DNA of 64,000 bases from Chryseobacterium endalhagicum (GCF_016745235.1 NZ_JAELVM010000003.1:1054001-1118000); one strand, 5' to 3'; numbered from the stretch's first letter, positions 1-8,444 are shown. Numbers and translations: made by a program. Notes: generated by a model from the sequence alone, not told the origin.

Positions 1-1
1 T

Positions 2-925
2 GCAAGACAGAGAATCGAAAGCGGCGACACGCAGGAAGCCTGGTACCCAAGACTACACAGTTTTGCGGTGGGATTGGTAGGTTCTCCAGATCTGGCGGCA
101 GCAAGAAAAGCGGCAGATCATATCGGATCGGTTCATCATGAAGTTAATTTTACCGTTCAGGAAGGCCTGGATGCCGTACGTGATGTGATTTACCATCTGG
201 AAACTTATGATGTCACGACCATCAGAGCTTCCACCCCAATGTATCTTCTGGCCAGAGTGATTAAATCTATGGGAATAAAAATGGTTCTTTCCGGAGAAGG
301 CTCAGATGAACTGTTCGGAGGCTATCTGTATTTCCACAAAGCTCCCAACGCGAAAGAATTCCATGATGAAACGGTAAGAAAACTGGGCAAGCTCCATTTG
401 TATGATTGTTTAAGAGCCAACAAGGCTTTGATGAGCTGGGGAATTGAAGGCAGGGTTCCTTTCCTTGACAAAGAATTTATGGATGTTGCCATGAACGTAA
501 ACCCACAGGATAAAATGATCAATACCGCAGAAGGAAAAATTGAAAAATGGGTCTTGAGAAAAGCTTTCGAGGATATTCTTCCGGAATCTATCGCCTGGAG
601 ACAGAAAGAGCAGTTTTCAGACGGTGTGGGATATTCATGGATCGATACCTTAAAAGAAGTGGCAGAAAAAGAAGTTACCGATGAAATGATGGCCAACGCA
701 AGATTCAGATTCCCGCTGAACACGCCTCAAAACAAAGAGGAATACCGATACAGAACCATCTTTGAAGAACATTTCCCAAGTGAAACTGCTGCGGCAACGG
801 TTCCATCTGTTCCTTCAGTAGCCTGCTCCACGCCTATCGCTCTGGAATGGGACGAAGCTTTCAAAAAAATGAATGACCCGAGCGGAAGAGCGGTAAAAGT
901 GCATGAGACGAGCTATGGTTCATGA
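2..925 (+). CDS. asnB: Asparagine synthase B (glutamine-hydrolysing), C-terminal part
   Basis: This is the C-terminal synthetase part of AsnB, which makes asparagine from aspartate, ATP and glutamine-derived ammonia in the cytoplasm. The frame is open to the left edge, so the N-terminal glutaminase domain (with Cys2) lies outside the window. Reading from base 2 gives the AsnB-typical stretch [14 protein letters not shown], and the PP-loop pyrophosphatase-like fold is supported by [13 protein letters not shown] and by [11 protein letters not shown]. About 307 residues are visible and the frame ends at a normal stop. A GTG at base 68 is internal, not a start. The gene is followed by a block of repeats and then a weak hairpin terminator. 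Confidence 0.95.
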   Translation, partial: ARQRIESGDTQEAWYPRLHSFAVGLVGSPDLAAARKAADHIGSVHHEVNFTVQEGLDAVRDVIYHLETYDVTTIRASTPMYLLARVIKSMGIKMVLSGEGSDELFGGYLYFHKAPNAKEFHDETVRKLGKLHLYDCLRANKALMSWGIEGRVPFLDKEFMDVAMNVNPQDKMINTAEGKIEKWVLRKAFEDILPESIAWRQKEQFSDGVGYSWIDTLKEVAEKEVTDEMMANARFRFPLNTPQNKEEYRYRTIFEEHFPSETAAATVPSVPSVACSTPIALEWDEAFKKMNDPSGRAVKVHETSYGS

Positions 926-950
926 TGCGGAGTTCCGTGTTTCGTGATTC

Positions 951-1248
951 GGGGTTTGAGAGTCGGAGTGTTTTAGTGTTGGAGAGTATAAATCCGGAAA
1001 TATTGAATAAGCGACAAACACCAGGTGGCTGAGGACCTCGAAGCCACCGTTCGTTTCGGGGTGCTGGTTGACAGTTGCTAGTTCAGGGTTTGAGAGTCGG
1101 AGTGTTTTAGTGTTGGAGAGTGTAAATCCTGAAATATTGAATAAGCGACAAACACTAGGTGGTAGAGGCTCTCGAAGCCACCGCTTGTTACGAAAAACAT
1201 TGAATAAGCAACAAATATCTGGTGGCTTCGGGAGTTCCTACCCACCAG
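951..1248. repeat. Intergenic dispersed repeats (two full copies, one partial)
   Basis: Two near-identical units of about 100 bp start at about 951 and 1086. Each begins GGGTTTGAGAGTCGGAGTG, continues through AATATTGAATAAGCGACAAAC and ends in an imperfect hairpin of the form GGTGGC...GAGG..CCTCGAAGCCACC. A shorter third unit (about 1198-1248) keeps only the TTGAATAAGCAACAAA part and the GGTGG hairpin. The same unit occurs in the opposite orientation at 31008-31200. No convincing coding sequence lies here; the short open frames across it follow the repeat. Confidence 0.85.
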
Positions 1249-1340
1249 TTCTGCCCTCACCTGTCTGAAATCTGACATCTGGCATCTGATCTCTCTAACT
1301 TCTAACCTCTAATTTCTAACTTCTATTTCTCAAAACATTA

Positions 1341-1371
1341 TCAATCCTGTAGCAATACGGGATTTTCTTTT
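1341..1371 (+). terminator. Hairpin terminator after asnB and repeat block
   Basis: AATCCTGT (1343-1350) pairs with ACGGGATT (1357-1364, one G-T pair) across a 6-nt loop and is followed by a T-rich stretch. It would end transcription that has read through the repeat block from asnB. Confidence 0.55.
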
Positions 1372-1434
1372 GAATAAACGTTAATAATATAATATAATTT
1401 AACTGACAATCAAAAATAATATCCAAGAAATAAT

Positions 1435-1442
1435 TATATTTG
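1435..1442 (+). promoter_or_regulatory. Bacteroidota -7 element TATATTTG
   Basis: The octamer matches TAnnTTTG and sits 27 nt before the ATG at 1470. It overlaps a TTG codon at 1440 that would otherwise extend the open frame, which argues for the ATG as start. I see no clear -33 TTTG. Confidence 0.5.
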
Positions 1443-1469
1443 GACAACGAAAATATCAATTATAAAAAA

Positions 1470-2282
1470 ATGAGAAGAAATCTTACTGTTTTATTTGCCT
1501 TGCTATCCATCAGTTTTGCTTTTGGACAGGGAAAATATGGCAAATACTTGAATTCAAAAAAGCTTGCCTTAACTTATAAAAGCGTGAAAGATGCTGATAA
1601 GGATGATTACTATCAACAGTTTTACTGGCTGGTAAAGGCAGAACAGCTTAAAACGTATCCTCACCTGAAAGATATAAAGCCTGTTGTTTTATATGAGTTT
1701 GTAAAATATGTAAATCCTCAGAATCCTACCAAAAAGCTGGATGAAAGGGGAAAAGAACTCAGAGCAACAGCAGAATTATCTTTAAATCAATATTTTAAAA
1801 ATAAGAACTTCGAGAACAATTCGGTTTTAATGTACAACCTTGAAACCTATGTAGATCCTTCCAAAGGACAGTTCTATACCAAAGTGGACCCTGAAAAGAT
1901 CAAAGAAATGGTTCCTAAAGAATTGTTTGCTTTCAACTCTGTCAACAGAAACTTAGGAGAAGAAAAAACATATTATTTGTGGATCGACAAGAAAAAAGAT
2001 GATCTTAATATTGTAGACATCATTCCTAACGAAAAAGAAGACAAAGCGTTCTACACAAGATTGAAACAGTATCTTCCAAGCTATAAGTTTTCCAAGTACG
2101 TTCCTACAGTGAAAAAAGGAAACAAATCAGACAAAACAGATATCGATTACTACTATATCATGCCGTTTGAACAAAACACCGATAACATCGAGTACAAAAC
2201 AAAAGATTTCAAAACTTACATCTTAAGCCAGTACAGAAAAGCCGGCGACGAATGGAAAGGAGTAGAAAAACCTAGAAAATAA
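1470..2282 (+). CDS. Exported protein of unknown function
   Basis: This encodes about 270 residues. The N-terminus MRRNLTVLFALLSISFAFGQ is a clear Sec signal peptide ending in an AFGQ cleavage site, so the product is periplasmic or outer-membrane associated. The mature part is rich in Lys, Tyr and Asp with no recognisable domain, no Cys pair and no further membrane segment. I chose the ATG at 1470 because the upstream TTG at 1440 overlaps the -7 promoter element and would put charged residues before the signal peptide. The gene is monocistronic: it has its own promoter-like octamer and a strong terminator behind it. Confidence 0.8.
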   Translation: MRRNLTVLFALLSISFAFGQGKYGKYLNSKKLALTYKSVKDADKDDYYQQFYWLVKAEQLKTYPHLKDIKPVVLYEFVKYVNPQNPTKKLDERGKELRATAELSLNQYFKNKNFENNSVLMYNLETYVDPSKGQFYTKVDPEKIKEMVPKELFAFNSVNRNLGEEKTYYLWIDKKKDDLNIVDIIPNEKEDKAFYTRLKQYLPSYKFSKYVPTVKKGNKSDKTDIDYYYIMPFEQNTDNIEYKTKDFKTYILSQYRKAGDEWKGVEKPRK

Positions 2283-2287
2283 ATCAA

Positions 2288-2319
2288 AAAGTCCTGTGAA
2301 AATTCACAGGACTTTTTTA
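2288..2319 (+). terminator. Rho-independent terminator
   Basis: A perfect stem AAGTCCTGTGAA/TTCACAGGACTT with a 2-nt centre (2290-2315) runs into a T6 tract. It terminates the exported-protein gene before the MFS gene. Confidence 0.9.
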
Positions 2320-2419
2320 ATTTTATATGAAATCCTTTATCTAAGGATCAAACGGTTTTAAAACAGCCATCGATTAAAAAAACAAATCTGGAATCCATCA
2401 GGTTTCCAGTCTACACCCA

Positions 2420-3823
2420 ATGACAGAAACAAGCCCGCAACAGACCTCTGTAAAAAAAATACTTCCACTCATCCTGGCTACTGCTATCTTTATGCAGATG
2501 CTGGATTCCACCATTCTGAACACTTCCCTGCCCTCAATCGCCAAGGATCTTCATGAATCTCCGCTGAATATGCAGAATGCTATCATCAGTTATGTTCTGA
2601 CTTTAGCCGTTTTCATGCCTGCGAGCGGTTTTCTGGCGGACCGGTTCGGAACTAAAAAAGTATTTATTTTTTCACTGGTTCTTTTCAGTCTGGGTTCACT
2701 GTTCTGCTCTATGTCTCAAAATCTTACGCATCTGGTGATTTCAAGAGTTATTCAGGGGGTTGGAGGAAGTTTGATGACTCCCGTAGGAAAACTGGCCCTC
2801 ATTAAAACTTTTGATAAAAGCGAACTGCTTAAAGCCATGAATTTCGCTATCATCCCTGCCTTAATAGGCCCTGTACTGGGTCCACTGGTCGGAGGTTATA
2901 TGGTAGATTATCTTTCCTGGCACTGGATCTTTCTGATTAACATTCCAATAGGAATTCTAGGAATTATTTTAGGCTTAAAATATATGCCCGATTACAAATC
3001 CGCCGATGTCGATTTCGATCTGAAAGGGTTCCTGATTTTTGCAGCAGCATCGCTTCTGTTATCCATTTCTCTGGAACTCTTCGGAGATATGCAGAATATC
3101 AGTCCGGTTCTTTTTGTTTTCATTCTTGGTTTCCTGTTCCTCTACTATTATTACAAACATGCCAAACGGGGAGGAAATCCTATCTTTCCGCTGGATCTGT
3201 TTCAGGTAAGAACTTTCCGTGTTGGAATTGTGGGGAATCTGGCTACCCGGCTGGGGATCAGTTCCGTTCCGTTGCTGCTTCCTTTGATGATTCAGATTGC
3301 TTATAAACAATCTGCCGTAACTTCGGGCTGGATCATTGCTCCCATGGCGCTGACCGCCATATTCGGAAAATCATCGGTGATTAAAATTCTGGATAAATAC
3401 GGGTACCGCCAGACTTTAATGGTGAATACCTTCATCATCGGAACCCTGATCTGTCTTCTTGCCATTCCTGATATCCATACCAATTTATACTGGTTCGTTC
3501 CCATTATTGCCATTCTGGGGTTCTTCAATTCCATTCAGTTTACTTCTATGAATACCATTTCTATTGCTGATCTCAGGAATTTCCAGACCAGCAGCGGTAA
3601 TTCACTGATCTCCGTCAACCAGCAGCTCGCCATCGGGTTTGGGATTGCTTTCGGATTGATTGTTTTAAAATTATTTGAAAATTCAGACCTTATCGAAGGT
3701 GAAATTCACAACGCATTCCGCTATACTTTCCTTACTGTAGGCATATTGACCATCATCTCCGGTTTTGTGTTCAGAAGACTTCATATTTCAGATGGGAAAA
3801 ATATGAAATCGAAGGAGGAGTAA
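2420..3823 (+). CDS. MFS transporter, DHA2 (14-TM drug:H+ antiporter) family, MdtD-like
   Basis: This is an inner-membrane proton-coupled exporter of 467 residues, a usual length for 14-helix DHA2 members. Visible family motifs are LDSTILNTSLP in helix 1 (residues 28-38), motif A GFLADRFGTKK in the loop between helices 2 and 3 (70-80), VISRVIQGVGG in helix 4, and the antiporter motif C region GPVLGPLVGG (150-159). The N-terminal half resembles E. coli MdtD (YegB) more than EmrB. The substrate cannot be read from sequence. No adaptor or outer-membrane factor is next to it, so it probably works alone. ATG start at 2420. Confidence 0.9.
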   Translation: MTETSPQQTSVKKILPLILATAIFMQMLDSTILNTSLPSIAKDLHESPLNMQNAIISYVLTLAVFMPASGFLADRFGTKKVFIFSLVLFSLGSLFCSMSQNLTHLVISRVIQGVGGSLMTPVGKLALIKTFDKSELLKAMNFAIIPALIGPVLGPLVGGYMVDYLSWHWIFLINIPIGILGIILGLKYMPDYKSADVDFDLKGFLIFAAASLLLSISLELFGDMQNISPVLFVFILGFLFLYYYYKHAKRGGNPIFPLDLFQVRTFRVGIVGNLATRLGISSVPLLLPLMIQIAYKQSAVTSGWIIAPMALTAIFGKSSVIKILDKYGYRQTLMVNTFIIGTLICLLAIPDIHTNLYWFVPIIAILGFFNSIQFTSMNTISIADLRNFQTSSGNSLISVNQQLAIGFGIAFGLIVLKLFENSDLIEGEIHNAFRYTFLTVGILTIISGFVFRRLHISDGKNMKSKEE

Positions 3824-3906
3824 GACAAAAAGGCTGATAAGCAAATTTGCTTTCTTCGCCCCTTTCGAACTTAACACAGATCAATGCCCCCGATTGCCCG
3901 CTTCAC

Positions 3907-3914
3907 TATATTTG
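3907..3914 (+). promoter_or_regulatory. -7 element TATATTTG before pirin gene
   Basis: TAnnTTTG match 21 nt upstream of the ATG at 3936. An upstream in-frame TTG (3894) lies before this element, so initiation there is unlikely. Confidence 0.5.
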
Positions 3915-3935
3915 TTATATAAAATTCACAATATT

Positions 3936-4811
3936 ATGACAGCGAAAAAAGTAGAAATCGTAGTATCACCAAGACCTGCACATTTTGTAGGCGATGGTTT
4001 CAGGGTTCATAATTTTATACCAGGGGTACAAGGTTTGGACATGAAAAGAATGGACCCGTTCATTATGCTTGATTACAACTCAAAATTCCATTTCAACGGT
4101 TCTGAAAGACCCAGAGGTGTAGGCGTTCATCCTCACAGGGGTTTTGAAACCGTAACGATAGCTTATCAGGGTAAAGTAGAGCACCACGACAGCTCAGGAG
4201 GCGGCGGCGTTATCGGAGAAGGCGACGTACAGTGGATGACCGCGGCAAAAGGCGTTCTTCACAAAGAATACCATGAAACCGAGTGGTCTAAAAAAGGCGG
4301 TATTTTCCAGATGGTTCAGCTTTGGGTCAATCTTCCGGCCAAAGATAAAATGAGCCAGCCCAAATACCAAGCGATAGAAAATTCAGCTATGGAGCGTGTG
4401 GATCTGGGTGAAAATGGTTTTGTGGAGATCATTGCAGGAGAATATAGCGGTCACAAAGGTCCGGCAGAAACTTTTACACCACTGAATATGATGAATGCCA
4501 AATTAAAATCCGGTGGAAAAGCTGAGTTCAGTTTTCCGGCCCGTTTTAATACAGCGGCATTGGTCATTGAGGGGAGCATTATGGTAAACGGAGAAGAAAA
4601 AGCAAAATCAGATCATCTGGTTTTATTTAAAAATGAAGGCGATACATTCACCATAGAAGCTCTTGAAGATGCTGTTGTACTCATCATCAGCGGAGAGCCT
4701 ATTAATGAACCGATCTATCCGCATGGCCCTTTCGTGATGAATTCCCGGGAAGAAATCATGCAGGCGTTTGAAGATTTCAATACCGGAAAGTTCGGCTATC
4801 TGGAAGATTGA
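3936..4811 (+). CDS. Pirin family protein (cupin)
   Basis: This is a bicupin pirin of about 291 residues. The N-terminal cupin carries the metal-binding set HPH (H65, H67) and, after a conserved GDVQWMTAAKGVLHKE stretch, H109 and E111, matching the two-His, His, Glu iron site of pirins. Characterised bacterial pirins act as quercetinases or as redox-sensing partners of other proteins; the substrate here is unknown. The ATG at 3936 is preferred to an upstream TTG because it starts just before the conserved pirin N-terminus and follows a promoter octamer. A second pirin is encoded at 5416-6315. The two are clearly paralogous in the metal motif but otherwise diverged. Confidence 0.9.
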   Translation: MTAKKVEIVVSPRPAHFVGDGFRVHNFIPGVQGLDMKRMDPFIMLDYNSKFHFNGSERPRGVGVHPHRGFETVTIAYQGKVEHHDSSGGGGVIGEGDVQWMTAAKGVLHKEYHETEWSKKGGIFQMVQLWVNLPAKDKMSQPKYQAIENSAMERVDLGENGFVEIIAGEYSGHKGPAETFTPLNMMNAKLKSGGKAEFSFPARFNTAALVIEGSIMVNGEEKAKSDHLVLFKNEGDTFTIEALEDAVVLIISGEPINEPIYPHGPFVMNSREEIMQAFEDFNTGKFGYLED

Positions 4812-4929
4812 GAAATTTAAATTTATCTTAATCTTAGATTATTCCTTTTTTATTAACTTTATATAATAGTGTTTGGTGAAACGCAGAGACTCAAATTCAA
4901 TTGAAATATGATGTTATAATAAATACATC

Positions 4930-4962
4930 AAACCTTATAGATTTTTGAAACTTATAAGGTTT
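4930..4962. repeat. Inverted repeat AAACCTTATA/TATAAGGTTT
   Basis: A perfect 10-bp stem with a 13-nt loop lies in the 234-bp gap between the first pirin and the frameshifted GNAT gene. No T tract follows on either strand, so it may be a structured leader or a small dispersed palindrome and not a terminator. Confidence 0.5.
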
Positions 4963-5045
4963 AGTGAAATAAAGAAAAGCATTATAAATATTCAATTTTT
5001 TTTTAGTCTTTGCGGTCCGCCAGCCTACTTACAATACAACAATTT

Positions 5046-5358
5046 ATGAAACCAGAATTTGAAAATATACCTCTTGTAAAGGCAGAGAAAAGATTTGAAA
5101 TAGAAATCGACGGACATTTTGCATTTATCGATTACCGTGAAATGGGGCCACCAGATCGCTCTGATACACACCGAAGCAGAGCCTGAACTTGCGGGAACGG
5201 GGGCAGCTGTTGCCGTTGTAGAAAAAACATTGGCTTATATTGAAGAAAACGGGAAAAAACTTCTTCCGTTCTGCCCTTATGTTTTTGCCTATATCAAGAA
5301 ACATCCGGAGTGGAAACGTATTGTTGATGAAAGATTTGAAGGATACGACAAACTGTAG
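5046..5358 (+). pseudogene. GNAT family (YjdJ-like) N-acetyltransferase, frameshifted
   Basis: The frame from ATG 5046 reads MKPEFENIPLVKAEKRFEIE... up to FIDYREMG and then runs into a stop (RSDTHRSRA*). The neighbouring frame picks up exactly there with GHQIALIHTEAEPELAGTGAA and continues to the stop at 5358. Removing one G from the GGGG run at 5144-5147 restores a 103-residue YjdJ-like small GNAT with the LAGTGAA acetyl-CoA loop and the LLPFCPYVFAYIKKHPEW tail. The intact paralogue at 8065-8352 shows the same architecture. It is either a true pseudogene or a homopolymer sequencing error. It would head the redox/stress operon that continues to 8352. Confidence 0.8.
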
Positions 5359-5415
5359 CCATCAATTCAACCTCTATTCATTAACTTAATCTCAATTCAA
5401 AAACATTATTTTATC

Positions 5416-6315
5416 ATGTCAAATATCGGACTTATCATAGAAGAAAAAGCAGCAGATATAGGAAATTTCCTGGTGGGAAGGCTTCTTCCGTTCCGCGAAA
5501 AAAGAGCAGTGGGACCTTTTGTTTTCATTGATCATATGGGACCGTCTGAACTGAAGGATTACCAGAACCTTGATGTTCCGCCGCATCCGCATATCGGATT
5601 ATCTACTTTAACCTATCTTCTGGAAGGATCTATTTTTCACAGAGACAGCATCGGAAGTGCTGTTGAAATCAAACCGGGCGCTGTGAACTGGATGACAGCC
5701 GGAAAAGGCGTTGTACATTCCGAAAGAACCCCTGAATATTTAAGACACAGCGACAAGCGGCTTCATGGGTTTCAGATCTGGGTAGGCTTACCAAAGCATC
5801 TGGAGCAGACCGAGCCCAGTTTCCATCATATTGAAGCGGATGAAATCCCGGTATGGGAAGAAGACGGAGTTCAGTATAAACTGATTGCCGGAGAAGCATT
5901 CGGAAGAAGCTCTGCAGTTCCTGTTCACAGTAAATTATTTTTTATTGAGATCAAAACTAAAGAAGCGAAGAAAATAAGCATAGGAAAAGATCTTTACGGC
6001 GAAGCAGCCATGTATGTTCTGGACGGAACGGTTTCCACGGATGGAAATTCTTACGGTTCAAAACAGCTGATGATTGCTAAAGACACGAAACTTTGCGAAT
6101 TTGAAATGAGTGAAAACGGAACGGTATATCTTTTCGGCGGCGAGCCGTTTGAGGAGGAGCGTTTTATATTCTGGAACTTCGTGAATTCAGATAAGGAACT
6201 GCTGGATCAGGCCAAAGTCAACTGGAATGATCAGAATCACGATGCATTTCCTCAGGTTCCGGGCGACGACAAAGAATATGTTCCACTTCCAAAGGCCATT
6301 TTAAACAGAAAATAA
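5416..6315 (+). CDS. Pirin family protein (second paralogue)
   Basis: This pirin has 299 residues. The N-terminal cupin metal ligands are visible as H57 and H59 in PPHPHIGLSTLTYLLEG and H101 and E103 in MTAGKGVVHSERT. LHGFQIWVGLP after the first cupin is typical of the subgroup that includes E. coli YhhW. It lies 57 bp after the frameshifted GNAT gene and 22 bp before an NADPH-FMN reductase gene, in the same orientation. The operon setting suggests a role in handling oxidised aromatics or redox stress, which is an inference. Confidence 0.9.
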   Translation: MSNIGLIIEEKAADIGNFLVGRLLPFREKRAVGPFVFIDHMGPSELKDYQNLDVPPHPHIGLSTLTYLLEGSIFHRDSIGSAVEIKPGAVNWMTAGKGVVHSERTPEYLRHSDKRLHGFQIWVGLPKHLEQTEPSFHHIEADEIPVWEEDGVQYKLIAGEAFGRSSAVPVHSKLFFIEIKTKEAKKISIGKDLYGEAAMYVLDGTVSTDGNSYGSKQLMIAKDTKLCEFEMSENGTVYLFGGEPFEEERFIFWNFVNSDKELLDQAKVNWNDQNHDAFPQVPGDDKEYVPLPKAILNRK

Positions 6316-6337
6316 CAGCCTTACAGATTATTCAACC

Positions 6338-6877
6338 ATGAAAATATTAGCATTTGCAGGAAGCTCATCCTCTACATCCATCAACAGGGAGCTGGTAAAA
6401 TTTGTTCTGAAAGATTTTCAGGACGAGGAAATCAATCTGATTGATCTGAATGATTTCACCATGCCCGTTTTTTCTGTAGACCTTGAAAAGAAAGGATTTC
6501 CGGATGAAGCCCATCATTTTTTAAAGGAAATTGAAGCATGTGACGTGATCATCTGCTCTCTTGCAGAGCACAACCGGTCTTACAGCGCAGCTTTTAAAAA
6601 TGTCTTCGACTGGTCGTCCAGGATCAATGTAAAAGTTTTTCAGAACAAACCCATGCTTTTGATGAGTACATCTCCCGGAGGCTATGGCGGCGGTAATGTG
6701 ATGAATACGGCAAAAACATTTTTCCCCCAGTTTGCAGCAGATATTAAGGATACGTTCTCGCTTCCCAAGTTTTATGAAAATTTTGATCTTGAAAGCGGCG
6801 TGATCAATCCGGATATGCTTAAAGATCTCAAAGACAAGATCGCACGCTTTAAAAATGAAATAAAAACCAATGACTAA
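6338..6877 (+). CDS. NAD(P)H-dependent FMN reductase family protein
   Basis: This is a flavodoxin-like oxidoreductase of 179 residues. The FMN phosphate-binding loop is AGSSSSTSINRELV (residues 7-20), followed by CSLAEHNRSYSAAFKNVFDW, the usual second flavin-contact region, and LLMSTSPGGYGGGNVM. It likely reduces FMN, quinones or azo compounds with NADPH in the cytoplasm. Its 3' end overlaps the next gene by 8 nt, indicating translational coupling. Confidence 0.9.
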   Translation: MKILAFAGSSSSTSINRELVKFVLKDFQDEEINLIDLNDFTMPVFSVDLEKKGFPDEAHHFLKEIEACDVIICSLAEHNRSYSAAFKNVFDWSSRINVKVFQNKPMLLMSTSPGGYGGGNVMNTAKTFFPQFAADIKDTFSLPKFYENFDLESGVINPDMLKDLKDKIARFKNEIKTND

Positions 6878-7448
6878 GGGAAGACTTGAGGCTTTCAGTG
6901 ATGGCGTTATGGCGATCATCATTACCATTATGGTCCTTGAACTTAAGGTACCTGAAGGAAGCAGCTGGATGAGCCTCAAACCTTTACTTCCCAAGTTTCT
7001 TGCTTATATTTTCAGCTTTATTTATGTAGGAATCTACTGGAACAACCATCATCATATGTTTCAGGCTGTAAAAAAGGTGAACGGAAGCATCCTGTGGGCC
7101 AATCTTCATCTGCTGTTCTGGCTTTCATTAATGCCCATCGCAACAGAATGGATCGGAGCCACGCATTTTGCAGAAAATCCGGTCGCGGCGTACGGCATAT
7201 GCCTGATCATGTCTGCAGTAGCCTATACGATTATGGAGCATCTGATTGTACAGTGTGAGGGTGAAAATTCCAGATTAAAGGAAGCGATACATTCAAAGTT
7301 TAAAGAATATATCTCCATCATATTTTATGTCCTCGGAATCGCTGTTTCATTTTTTTATCCTTATATTGCCATAGGTTTTTATTATCTCGTGGCTCTGATA
7401 TGGCTGATTCCGGACAAAAGAATCGAAAAATTACTAAAAGAAGATTAA
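6870..7448 (+). CDS. TMEM175 family (DUF1211) potassium channel-like membrane protein
   Basis: This protein of 192 residues has about six hydrophobic segments. The N-terminal signature RLEAFSDGVMAIIITIMVLEL (positions 5-25) contains the R..xFSDG motif of helix 1 that lines the pore in TMEM175 channels, followed by YVGIYWNNHHHMF. Bacterial members form tetramers of a single six-helix unit, and this length fits. It starts inside the reductase gene (8-nt overlap) and ends 1 nt before the YjdI-like gene. What a K+ channel does in a redox operon is not evident from sequence. Confidence 0.88.
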   Translation: MTKGRLEAFSDGVMAIIITIMVLELKVPEGSSWMSLKPLLPKFLAYIFSFIYVGIYWNNHHHMFQAVKKVNGSILWANLHLLFWLSLMPIATEWIGATHFAENPVAAYGICLIMSAVAYTIMEHLIVQCEGENSRLKEAIHSKFKEYISIIFYVLGIAVSFFYPYIAIGFYYLVALIWLIPDKRIEKLLKED

Positions 7449-7449
7449 T

Positions 7450-7668
7450 ATGGAAACACACGAGTATCCCAACGGCAGTATCACTGTCATCTGGCAGCCC
7501 CAGAAGTGTATCCACTCGGCTGTCTGCGTAAAAATGCTTCCCAAAGTCTACAATCCCAAGGACAGACCGTGGATAAAAGCAGAAAACGCAAGTCCAGAAC
7601 AACTTAAAAACCAGATAGACCAATGTCCTTCGGGAGCATTGAGTTATAAATTCAATACAGAACAATAA
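7450..7668 (+). CDS. YjdI-like (4Fe-4S) mono-cluster protein
   Basis: This is a 72-residue ferredoxin-like protein of the divergent mono-cluster family. It shows K19-C20-IHSAV-C26 near the N-terminus and C59-P-S-G-A-L near the C-terminus, the arrangement seen in E. coli YjdI. A fourth ligand is not obvious, which is normal for this family. In E. coli yjdI is next to yjdJ, a small GNAT; here an OsmC gene sits between the YjdI-like gene and a YjdJ-like gene. Its stop codon shares one base with the OsmC start. Confidence 0.88.
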   Translation: METHEYPNGSITVIWQPQKCIHSAVCVKMLPKVYNPKDRPWIKAENASPEQLKNQIDQCPSGALSYKFNTEQ

Positions 7669-8063
7669 TGGCGGTAACCGTAAAAGCAAGTTTAGGAAAA
7701 ACAAAATATTATACCGAGGTAACGGCTGGCGAAAACCGGATCATTACCGATGAACCTATAGATAAAGGCGGGCAGAATAAAGGGTTCAATCCATTCGAAA
7801 TTTTAGCAACTTCCCTGGCAAGCTGTACTGCTGCCACTTTAAGAATGTATATTGAAAGAAAGGAATGGGATGTGGAAAACATCCATGTGGAAGTAGAGCT
7901 GGAAAATTATCCTCTCACGAAAAGAGCTGTTTTCAAAAGGGATATTGCCTTTGAAGGCATTCTGGATGATGAGCAGATAAAAAGACTCCATACCATCGCA
8001 GATGCCTGCCCTGTACACAAAATGCTAACCAACGAAATAGAAATACTAACCAAATTTTCATAA
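7668..8063 (+). CDS. OsmC/Ohr family peroxiredoxin-like protein
   Basis: This OsmC family protein of 131 residues reduces organic hydroperoxides or peroxides with paired cysteines. The peroxidatic Cys is C53 in LATSLASCTAATLRMY and the resolving Cys is C114 in IADACPVHKML. FNPFEILATSLASC is typical of the subgroup of short OsmC proteins (YhfA-like). Start and stop are tightly packed with neighbours (1-nt overlap upstream, 1-nt gap downstream), so it is co-translated with YjdI and the small GNAT. Confidence 0.92.
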   Translation: MAVTVKASLGKTKYYTEVTAGENRIITDEPIDKGGQNKGFNPFEILATSLASCTAATLRMYIERKEWDVENIHVEVELENYPLTKRAVFKRDIAFEGILDDEQIKRLHTIADACPVHKMLTNEIEILTKFS

Positions 8064-8064
8064 T

Positions 8065-8352
8065 ATGACCGAAGTAAAACAAAACAACGACGAAAAACAC
8101 GGAAGTTTTGAAGCTTTCATAGATGGAAGACGCGCAGGAATGATGACGTATACCTGGGCTGGAGAAGAAAGATTCATCATAGACCACACAGAGGTGGAAG
8201 AAGCCTATAACGGAAAAGGTGTAGGCAAAGAAATGCTTCTGGCAGCCGTAGACTTTGCCAGGAAAAACAACAAAAAGATCATCCCTCTCTGTCCGTTTGC
8301 CAAAGCAAGTTTTCAGAAAAGTGAGGAACTGCAGGATGTTTTAGTCAACTAA
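8065..8352 (+). CDS. Small GNAT (YjdJ-like) N-acetyltransferase
   Basis: This is a 95-residue minimal GNAT. The acetyl-CoA loop is VEEAYNGKGVGKEML, followed by FARKNNKKIIPLCPFAKASFQK, the conserved tail of the YjdJ/YidJ group. Its paralogue at 5046-5358 is frameshifted. Targets of this family are mostly unknown. It ends the redox/stress operon and is followed by a strong terminator. Confidence 0.88.
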   Translation: MTEVKQNNDEKHGSFEAFIDGRRAGMMTYTWAGEERFIIDHTEVEEAYNGKGVGKEMLLAAVDFARKNNKKIIPLCPFAKASFQKSEELQDVLVN

Positions 8353-8378
8353 GTCTGATTTCTGTCCTTAAGATACAG

Positions 8379-8412
8379 GCCTTCCGGAGTATACTTCCGG
8401 AAGGTTTTTTAT
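8379..8412 (+). terminator. Rho-independent terminator of the redox/stress operon
   Basis: Stem CCTTCCGGA/TCCGGAAGG (8380-8388 and 8396-8404) with a 7-nt loop is followed by six T. Confidence 0.9.
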
Positions 8413-8436
8413 TTTCAGAACCGAACAGAAAAAAAC

Positions 8437-8444
8437 TATATTTG
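8437..8444 (+). promoter_or_regulatory. -7 element TATATTTG before symporter gene
   Basis: Consensus TAnnTTTG 21 nt before the ATG at 8466 and just after the preceding terminator, so the symporter has its own promoter. Confidence 0.55.

Noticed and set aside
951-1248. CRISPR array
   Set aside because: Units are about 100-130 bp apart with no regular 20-50 bp spacers, contain internal hairpins, and no cas gene is in the window.
1068-1268. Open frames on both strands through the repeat block
   Set aside because: They follow the duplicated repeat units, lack promoter context, and give low-complexity products; the same unit elsewhere is non-coding.
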